Below, one piece after another: positions 1-5,971 of a DNA stretch of 5,971 nucleotides (the stretch's first letter is position 1; each line of letters starts with the position of its first letter). Position numbers and translations under genes: made by a program. The notes under the pieces were generated by a model. That model did not search any database. It worked only from the letters and a program-made list of their open reading frames with translations, and was not told the origin of the DNA. This DNA is from Lutispora sp. (GTDB taxonomy: Bacteria > Bacillota > Clostridia > Lutisporales > Lutisporaceae): assembly GCA_030834765.1 (NCBI GenBank), contig JAUQXG010000357.1, positions 1 through 5,971 of the forward strand. The letters are read 5' to 3'.

Positions 1-1468
<1,468 letters not shown>

Positions 1469-1471
1469 AAA

Positions 1472-1492
1472 TGCTTTCAAAAAGTGCTTTCA
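1472..1492. repeat. 8-bp direct repeat in the gyrB-membrane gene gap
   Basis: TGCTTTCA occurs at 1472-1479 and again at 1485-1492, separated by AAAAG. The gap holds no hairpin with a T tract, so I see no terminator after gyrB. The repeat may be chance in AT-rich DNA; its function is unknown. Confidence 0.4.
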
Positions 1493-1532
1493 TTGAGGGT
1501 TACATTTTGTATTTTGATAAAGGAATGATTTT

Positions 1533-2789
1533 ATGGGCCTATGGATAGACCAGATAATAAATCTATTAATGAAATATGGAATAATAGGACTTGTTATCAT
1601 TTCCTTTACTGAATCCTCCTTTTTTCCAGTACCTCCAGATTTGCTTCTTATGCCTTTATCCATACTGAATCCTAAATATGCATTTTTGTATGCCTTTATA
1701 GCTACCATAGCATCGGTTATAGGAGGATTATTTGGATATTTGATAGGGGAAAAAGCTGGAAGACCTTTGATGAAAAGATTCTTTAAAGAAGAAAACATAA
1801 AAAAAGTTGAAGGTTGCTTTAATAAATATGGTGGCTGGGCGGTTTTGATTGCAGGATTGACACCTGTTCCATATAAGCTTTTTACTATTGCATCAGGTGT
1901 ATTTAGGATTAGAAAAGTAGTATTTATAATAGCTTCTATTTTTGGAAGAGGAATAAGATTTTTTATTGAAGCTTCAATCATATATTTTGTAGGATCAAAT
2001 GCAAAGACTATCATTGCACAGTATTTTGATATGATTACAATAGGATTATCTTTGTCTTTAATAATGGCTTATCTTATTTATAACTACGCAGCTAAAGCAA
2101 ATAAAAATCCATATTCCTTTAGTAAAAGGAATATGGACAGGCTAAGTCATTTGTTAAAGAATAAGTATAAAAGTTTAATCTTTAGATTAGGTAGTTTAGG
2201 CTTTTATATTGCTTCTGGATTAGCATACGCTGCAGTGATTACATTTGTTTTTGCAATATTTCAGCACAGTGTGGTAGAAAATCAACTAGCAAACTTTGAT
2301 AAAAGGCTTTATGCCATACTGCATTCTGTGAGAAGCTACTACATATATGATTTAGTTAATATTTTTAATGCCGTAGGGACTTTGTTATTTATACTCATAG
2401 CTCTTTTGGCGGTAGCCATGTTTTTTTATTCAAAGTATACAAGAATGACCGAAACTATGCTTATGGTAATAAACATTACTGGTGCCTTTGCACTAAATGA
2501 TATTTTTATTAGTACTTTGAATCCGTATGGTGGCGAGTATTCATTGATAGATTTCTCTTTCTATGGTATTTTACTATATCTTTTCATTATAAATTATAAA
2601 AGTAAATTCAAGTTACTATTGGGTTTTCTGATATTTATAATACCGTTTTTAATTGGGTTAAGCAGAGTTTACTCAGGAATTCCTCTTGCAAGTGGAATTA
2701 TCAGTGGTGCACTTTGTGCAATGATTTGGGTAGTCATATGTATCGTCATACATAAAGTCATGGTGTATTATGATTTTGATAAATGGTAA
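1533..2789 (+). CDS. Membrane protein: DedA/VTT (YqaA-like) domain fused to a degenerate PAP2 phosphatase-like domain
   Basis: This 418-residue, very hydrophobic polytopic membrane protein has two parts. Residues ~10-187 look like a DedA/SNARE-associated (VTT) domain of the YqaA type: the re-entrant-loop motif ESSFFPVPPD (27-36), GYLIGEKAG (68-76), KYGGWAVLIAGLTPVPYK (98-115) and GRGIRFF (138-144). VTT proteins are linked to lipid flipping, including undecaprenyl phosphate. A basic linker (~188-216) leads to ~217-410, which resembles a PAP2 lipid phosphatase (FDKRLYAILHSVRS at 255-268, then a Gly-containing helix). The active site looks lost: the KX6RP region is replaced by LNDIFISTLNP (321-331), the PSGH region by DFSFYG (340-345), and motif 3 reads SRVYSGIPLASG (377-388), keeping Ser-Arg but with Pro for His and Gly for Asp. 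The phosphatase half is thus probably inactive; this is inferred from motifs only. The ATG is set by AAAGGA at 1519-1524, 8 bases upstream. Translation ends in three successive in-frame stops (TAA TAA TAG). No promoter is evident, so read-through from gyrB is likely. Confidence 0.85.
   Translation: MGLWIDQIINLLMKYGIIGLVIISFTESSFFPVPPDLLLMPLSILNPKYAFLYAFIATIASVIGGLFGYLIGEKAGRPLMKRFFKEENIKKVEGCFNKYGGWAVLIAGLTPVPYKLFTIASGVFRIRKVVFIIASIFGRGIRFFIEASIIYFVGSNAKTIIAQYFDMITIGLSLSLIMAYLIYNYAAKANKNPYSFSKRNMDRLSHLLKNKYKSLIFRLGSLGFYIASGLAYAAVITFVFAIFQHSVVENQLANFDKRLYAILHSVRSYYIYDLVNIFNAVGTLLFILIALLAVAMFFYSKYTRMTETMLMVINITGAFALNDIFISTLNPYGGEYSLIDFSFYGILLYLFIINYKSKFKLLLGFLIFIIPFLIGLSRVYSGIPLASGIISGALCAMIWVVICIVIHKVMVYYDFDKW
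2108..2137. repeat. Perfect 13-bp inverted repeat with 4-base loop inside the membrane-protein gene
   Basis: TCCATATTCCTTT (2108-2120), loop AGTA, then AAAGGAATATGGA (2125-2137) form an uninterrupted 13-bp stem. It lies in codons ~192-202, in the basic linker between the VTT and PAP2-like domains. No T tract follows, so it is not a standard terminator. The 3' arm contains AAAGGA just before an in-frame ATG (2133, Met201), but the 2-base spacing is too short for normal initiation. Confidence 0.8.
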
Positions 2790-2820
2790 TAATAGAAAAA
2801 CAAGGGATGAAGTAGAATAA

Positions 2821-2849
2821 TAGACAAATTTGACAAAGACATTTATAAT
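2821..2849 (+). promoter_or_regulatory. Probable gyrA promoter P1 (sigma-A type)
   Basis: A -35 box TAGACA (2821-2826, one mismatch to TTGACA) is separated by 17 bases from a perfect -10 box TATAAT (2844-2849). Transcription would begin near 2856, giving a leader of about 24 bases before the TTG start of gyrA, just enough to include the ribosome binding site. This suggests that gyrA can be expressed independently of gyrB. Confidence 0.65.
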
Positions 2850-2857
2850 GATATACA
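2830..2857 (+). promoter_or_regulatory. Possible second, overlapping gyrA promoter P2
   Basis: A perfect -35 box TTGACA (2830-2835) is followed after 16 bases by TATACA (2852-2857, four of six matches to TATAAT). It overlaps P1 with an offset of 8-9 bases, so the two would compete for polymerase. Transcription would start near 2864, leaving a leader of only ~16 bases before TTG 2880. It is weaker than P1 in the -10 box and stronger in the -35 box. Confidence 0.4.
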
Positions 2858-2866
2858 AGATTAACG

Positions 2867-2874
2867 AGAGGTGA
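2867..2874 (+). promoter_or_regulatory. Ribosome binding site that decides the gyrA start
   Basis: AGAGGTGA matches the anti-Shine-Dalgarno well. Its GAGG core (2868-2871) lies 8 bases before TTG 2880, an ideal distance. The GTG at 2871 that would give the longest reading frame lies inside this site and would have no proper ribosome binding site of its own. Confidence 0.7.
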
Positions 2875-2879
2875 AGAAC

Positions 2880-5318
2880 TTGGATTTGATAAGAAAAAGT
2901 GTTATTCCAATAAATATAGAAGACGAAATGAAAAAATCTTTTACAGATTATGCCATGAGTGTAATTGTAGCTCGTGCTCTTCCAGATGTTAGAGACGGTC
3001 TGAAGCCAGTGCATAGACGTATTTTATATGCGATGAATCAATTAGGTTTTACACCAGACAAGCCACATAGAAAATCAGCTTCTACTGTTGGGGAAGTTCT
3101 TGGTAAGTACCATCCACATGGAGATGCTGCTGTATATGATACTATGGTAAGGATGGCCCAGGATTTCTCTCAGCGGTATATGTTAATTGACGGCCATGGT
3201 AACTTTGGTTCTGTTGATGGAGATAGTGCAGCTGCTATGCGTTATACAGAGGCAAGGCTTACAAAAATATCTGTAGAGATGATGAGAGATATAGAAAAAA
3301 ACACAGTTGATTTTGTTCCAAACTATGATGAAAGTTTAAAAGAACCTTCTGTTATGCCTTCAAAATTTCCAAATCTTTTGGTAAATGGGGTAAGTGGTAT
3401 AGCTGTAGGTATGGCTACATCAATCCCTCCACATAATTTAGGAGAGACAATTGACGGTGTAGTCGCTACAATTGATAACCCAGAAATTGATTTAGAAGAG
3501 TTAATGAAGCATATAAAAGGCCCTGACTTTCCTACTGCTGCCACAATCATGGGCAGAGAAGGAATAAAAAGTGCATATGCCACAGGCAGAGGTAAGGCTA
3601 TTGTAAGAGCTAAAGCTGAAATTGAGGAAATGCCAGGCAATAGAAATAGAATAATAGTTACTGAAATTCCGTATCAAGTCAATAAAGCTCACTTAATTGA
3701 GAAAATCGCTGACTTGGTTAGAGATAAAAAGATAGAAGGAATTTCAGATCTTAGGGATGAATCCGATAGAACAGGTATGAGAATTGTTATTGAGCTTAAA
3801 AGAGATGCCAACGCAAATGTAGTTTTGAATCATCTTTATAAGCATACGCAATTGCAAGACACTTTCAGCATTATTATGATAGCATTAGTAGACGGACAGC
3901 CCAAGGTTTTAACTTTAAAAGAAATCATAACTCATTATATAAATCATCAAAAAGAAGTTCTAATAAGAAGAACAAAATTTGACTTAAAAAAGGCTGAAGA
4001 TAGGGCTCATATACTTGAAGGCTTTAGAATAGCTCTTGATAATATAGATGAGATTATAAACATACTTAGAAGCTCGAAAACAGTTGCAGAAGCGAAGAAG
4101 AGAATGATGGAAAAATTCACTTTATCAGAAGCACAGGCAGATGCAATTGCAGAAATGAGATTAAGAAGCCTTACAGGATTAGAAAGAGGAAAGATAGAAG
4201 ATGAGTATTTATCTTTAATAAAAGATATTGAATATTACAGATCTTTGCTTTCTAGCGAGCAGAAATTGCTAATAGTAATTAAAGATGATCTTCTTGAAGT
4301 GAAAAGAAAGTTTTCAGATAAAAGACGTACAAAAATAACAGCTTCAATGGAGCAGTTAAACGAAGAAGACTTTATAGAAGAGCATGAAGTAGCAGTTACC
4401 ATCACCCATCTTGGCTACATAAAAAGGATTCCATCAGATACCTATAAAAGCCAAAGAAGGGGTGGAAGAGGGATAACAGGTCTTTCTACAAGAGAAGAAG
4501 ATTTTGTAAAGGATCTATTTATTACATCTACTCATAATTATATGCTTTTCTTTACAAATAAAGGCAAGATGTTTAAGCTTAAAGCTTATGAAATACCAGA
4601 AGCAGGAAGAACAGCCAAAGGCACAGCACTTGTAAATCTGCTTCAGCTAGGCCCTGGTGAGAAAGTTAATGCAGTAATCAAAATAAAAGATTTTGATGAT
4701 GGTAAATATCTTATATTCATGACCAAAAATGGTATTATAAAGAAGACTGTATTAAAAGCATATGAGACTTCTAGAAGTACAGGCTTTGCTGCCATATCTC
4801 TTAAAGAAGACGACGAACTTATAGGAGTAAAACTTACAAGAGGAACCACGGAGCTAATAGCTGTAACAAGAAAAGGTCTCTCTATAAGATTCCCGGAAAC
4901 AGATGTAAGAGAAATGGGAAGATCAGCTTTTGGCGTAATTGGTATCAGGCTTAATAAAAACGACAGAGTTATTGGCATGGATATTATTGAAGAAGAAGCA
5001 GAGCTTTTAGTAATAAGTGAAAAAGGCTTCGGTAAAAGAACTCCTGTAGAGGAGTATAGAGTTCAGTCAAGAGGTGGAAAAGGTATACTTACATCTAAGA
5101 TAACTGATAAAACTGGAAAGCTTGTTGGGATGAAGATTGTAAAGAAAGATGATGAAGTAATGCTAATAAGTATTGAAGGGATCATCATTAGGATGTCTAT
5201 CAATGACATTTCAGTTATGGGAAGAAGTACGCAAGGAGTAACTCTTATGAGAATGGGTGCGAAGGATAGTGTGGTTACACTGGCGAAAATCAATGCAGAT
5301 GGAATAGAACAGGAATAA
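2880..5318 (+). CDS. gyrA: DNA gyrase subunit A
   Basis: This is the cleavage/religation and DNA-wrapping subunit of gyrase, complete at 812 residues from TTG 2880 (815 from GTG 2871); B. subtilis GyrA is of similar size. TTG is preferred because AGAGGTGA sits 5-8 bases upstream, while GTG 2871 lies within that site; this start also makes numbering in the catalytic region equal to E. coli. The winged-helix core has [16 protein letters not shown] and the catalytic Arg121-Tyr122 in AAMRYTEAR (Tyr codon at 3243). The quinolone region reads [17 protein letters not shown], with Ala at position 83 and Asp at 87. Tower and coiled-coil segments follow (~340-490, including the [12 protein letters not shown] gate region). 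The C-terminal beta-pinwheel (~495-805) carries the GyrA box QRRGGRG (4452-4472), which separates GyrA from ParC, and a box-like QSRGGKG (5064-5084). There is no long acidic tail, as is typical of Gram-positives. Its own promoters lie just upstream and a UUCG hairpin lies just downstream. No truncation or frameshift is seen. Confidence 0.97.
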   Translation: MDLIRKSVIPINIEDEMKKSFTDYAMSVIVARALPDVRDGLKPVHRRILYAMNQLGFTPDKPHRKSASTVGEVLGKYHPHGDAAVYDTMVRMAQDFSQRYMLIDGHGNFGSVDGDSAAAMRYTEARLTKISVEMMRDIEKNTVDFVPNYDESLKEPSVMPSKFPNLLVNGVSGIAVGMATSIPPHNLGETIDGVVATIDNPEIDLEELMKHIKGPDFPTAATIMGREGIKSAYATGRGKAIVRAKAEIEEMPGNRNRIIVTEIPYQVNKAHLIEKIADLVRDKKIEGISDLRDESDRTGMRIVIELKRDANANVVLNHLYKHTQLQDTFSIIMIALVDGQPKVLTLKEIITHYINHQKEVLIRRTKFDLKKAEDRAHILEGFRIALDNIDEIINILRSSKTVAEAKKRMMEKFTLSEAQADAIAEMRLRSLTGLERGKIEDEYLSLIKDIEYYRSLLSSEQKLLIVIKDDLLEVKRKFSDKRRTKITASMEQLNEEDFIEEHEVAVTITHLGYIKRIPSDTYKSQRRGGRGITGLSTREEDFVKDLFITSTHNYMLFFTNKGKMFKLKAYEIPEAGRTAKGTALVNLLQLGPGEKVNAVIKIKDFDDGKYLIFMTKNGIIKKTVLKAYETSRSTGFAAISLKEDDELIGVKLTRGTTELIAVTRKGLSIRFPETDVREMGRSAFGVIGIRLNKNDRVIGMDIIEEEAELLVISEKGFGKRTPVEEYRVQSRGGKGILTSKITDKTGKLVGMKIVKKDDEVMLISIEGIIIRMSINDISVMGRSTQGVTLMRMGAKDSVVTLAKINADGIEQE

Positions 5319-5329
5319 AAAGGTTTTTT

Positions 5330-5353
5330 AAAGGGAGTCTTCGGACTCCCTTT
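5330..5353 (+). terminator. Intrinsic terminator of gyrA, UUCG-capped hairpin
   Basis: AAAGGGAGTC, loop TTCG, GACTCCCTTT form a perfect 10-bp stem beginning 11 bases after the gyrA stop. In the plus-strand RNA the loop is C(UUCG)G, an exceptionally stable tetraloop, which points to use by gyrA. The T tract is weak (TTTCATATTCT). On the minus strand the stem is followed by AAAAAACCTTTTT, so it may also serve the convergent gene, whose stop codon is 13 bases away. Confidence 0.85.
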
Positions 5354-5366
5354 CATATTCTCTGCT

Positions 5367-5852
5367 TTAAGCATCTAATAAAGCATCTTCAATTTTTTTA
5401 TCATTTATAATGATATTGCCTTGAGAAAGTCTTGCAGCAAAGAAGTCTACAATTAAACAATGATCGGATTTAGTGATGGTATTGGATGTGCCAGGTACCA
5501 CAATGATCTCATTTATATTTTCATCAAGCTTTTGAGACAATATATCCATATTCATCTTTTTTATTGCATTTATTATTGGCAAAACTTCATCTATGTACTC
5601 CATGACTCTTAAGTTGTTTGAATAAAACTTCATTTCTTTTTTGCTGGCCTTGTAAGGTTCTTTATTATTAAGAGCACTCAAAATGGTCCTTAAAGAATCG
5701 GTAGTAAATTCCTCTTGGTATATAAAGCTGAATTCCCTCATCGAACAGAGATCATTGATAAATAATTCATTTACCTTTTCTTTTGAGATGATAGAATTCC
5801 AAAAGAAAAGCATAATTTCAAGACCATTTAAATTTACTTTTATATTATGCAA
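5367..5852 (-). CDS. Uncharacterised 161-residue soluble protein
   Basis: I do not firmly recognise this protein and assign no function. The start is a TTG at 5852-5850, supported by AAAGGAGGT 8 bases upstream; no ATG of that frame lies between the ribosome binding site and the TTG. The product has no signal peptide or membrane segment. It looks mostly helical, with a hydrophobic, aromatic N-terminus (LEIMLFFWNSI, 11-21), charged helices to ~110, and a likely strand-turn element IIVVPGTSNT (116-125) followed by DHCLIVDFFAARLSQG (130-145). A single Cys36, a Cys132 and His131 are visible but form no metal-site pattern. The clean frame, strong ribosome binding site, promoter and convergent terminator support a real gene. 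It converges on gyrA and appears monocistronic in this window. I have a faint, unverified impression of a small family named after a Treponema denticola protein (TDE2712). Confidence 0.85.
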   Translation of the reverse strand: MHNIKVNLNGLEIMLFFWNSIISKEKVNELFINDLCSMREFSFIYQEEFTTDSLRTILSALNNKEPYKASKKEMKFYSNNLRVMEYIDEVLPIINAIKKMNMDILSQKLDENINEIIVVPGTSNTITKSDHCLIVDFFAARLSQGNIIINDKKIEDALLDA

Positions 5853-5859
5853 AAAAATT

Positions 5860-5868
5860 ACCTCCTTT
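5860..5868 (-). promoter_or_regulatory. Strong ribosome binding site of the minus-strand gene
   Basis: On the minus strand this reads AAAGGAGGT, a near-perfect match to the anti-Shine-Dalgarno, with its GG 8 bases before the TTG start. It fixes a non-ATG start for the 161-residue protein. Confidence 0.85.
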
Positions 5869-5885
5869 CATTGAACATTAAAATA

Positions 5886-5894
5886 AGTATAGCA
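5886..5894 (-). promoter_or_regulatory. Probable extended -10 promoter of the minus-strand gene
   Basis: The minus strand reads TGCTATACT, an extended -10 element (TGn followed by TATACT, five of six matches to TATAAT). A TTGACC lies upstream at 5910-5905 but only 13 bases away, too close to act as its -35, so the extended -10 would have to carry recognition. Transcription would start near 5879, giving a leader of ~27 bases that includes the ribosome binding site. Confidence 0.5.
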
Positions 5895-5910
5895 TAAAAA
5901 ATTTGGTCAA

Positions 5911-5971
5911 ATACATAGTTCTTTCATAATTCAATACAATTATATATAATATATATAGCATATAAAAATTT
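5911..5971. other. AT-rich intergenic end of window
   Basis: This stretch is almost all A and T, with runs of TA/AT around 5939-5958 (TATATATAATATATATAG). I see no reading frame, hairpin with T tract or RNA gene in it. It is probably upstream regulatory or spacer DNA, cut by the right edge. Confidence 0.5.

Noticed and set aside
1493..1520. Promoter for the membrane gene (TTGAGG with TGATAA)
   Set aside because: The -10 matches poorly at 16-17 base spacing and would overlap the ribosome binding site.
1490..2014. 174-residue frame on the minus strand under the VTT gene
   Set aside because: It lies wholly inside the well-supported membrane gene except for a few bases, has no recognisable domain, and is a shadow frame.
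2673..3014. 113-residue minus-strand frame across the gap before gyrA
   Set aside because: It overlaps the ends of two real genes, covers the gyrA promoters, and its sequence looks like reverse-complement noise.
4575..4587. Short palindrome with two AAGCTT copies in gyrA
   Set aside because: Only 7 bp per arm within conserved coding sequence; easily explained by codon use.
4643..4978. Minus-strand frames inside gyrA (also 3323-3640, 3501-3692, 5063-5374)
   Set aside because: They are antisense shadows of an intact, highly conserved gyrA; their low-complexity composition mirrors gyrA codon use.
5683..5874. 63-residue plus-strand frame opposite the uncharacterised gene
   Set aside because: It is antisense to a gene with a much stronger ribosome binding site and promoter, and has no recognisable features.
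5905..5910. TTGACC as a -35 box for the minus-strand gene
   Set aside because: It is only 13 bases from the TATACT -10 box, too close for standard sigma-A recognition.

Overview
The window looks like a stretch of chromosome from a low-G+C Gram-positive bacterium, most likely of the Clostridia/Tissierellia type. It is AT-rich by eye, ribosome binding sites are strong AGGAGG-like sequences, TTG starts are used, and the GyrA lacks the long acidic tail of gammaproteobacterial enzymes. The genus is not resolved. The core is a DNA gyrase locus, which in many bacteria of this group lies close to dnaA/oriC; no origin sequence is visible here.

Layout. Bases 1-1468 (+) hold the C-terminal three quarters of gyrB, cut by the left edge. 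After a 64-base gap, bases 1533-2789 (+) encode a 418-residue multi-pass membrane protein that fuses an N-terminal DedA/VTT (YqaA-like) domain to a C-terminal PAP2-type phosphatase fold. The catalytic residues of the PAP2 half appear to be lost. Bases 2790-2870 carry two overlapping promoter-like sequences. Complete gyrA follows (2880-5318, +; alternative start 2871). A perfect 10-bp hairpin with a UUCG loop (5330-5353) separates gyrA from a convergent gene on the minus strand (5367-5852) for a 161-residue soluble protein that I do not recognise. That gene has a strong ribosome binding site and an extended -10 promoter. The last ~75 bases are AT-rich and hold no gene that I can see.

How it fits together. 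GyrB (ATPase and TOPRIM) and GyrA (cleavage/religation and DNA wrapping) form the A2B2 gyrase that introduces negative supercoils. The membrane gene between them has a good ribosome binding site but no convincing promoter, so it is probably read from the gyrB transcript, while gyrA appears to have its own promoters. There is no obvious functional link between the membrane protein and gyrase; the arrangement may be lineage-specific.

Points of interest: the degenerate PAP2 domain sandwiched between the gyrase genes, a perfect 13-bp inverted repeat exactly at the junction between its two domains, alanine at the main quinolone-contact position of GyrA, and the unrecognised downstream gene. I see no CRISPR array, insertion sequence, tRNA or rRNA.
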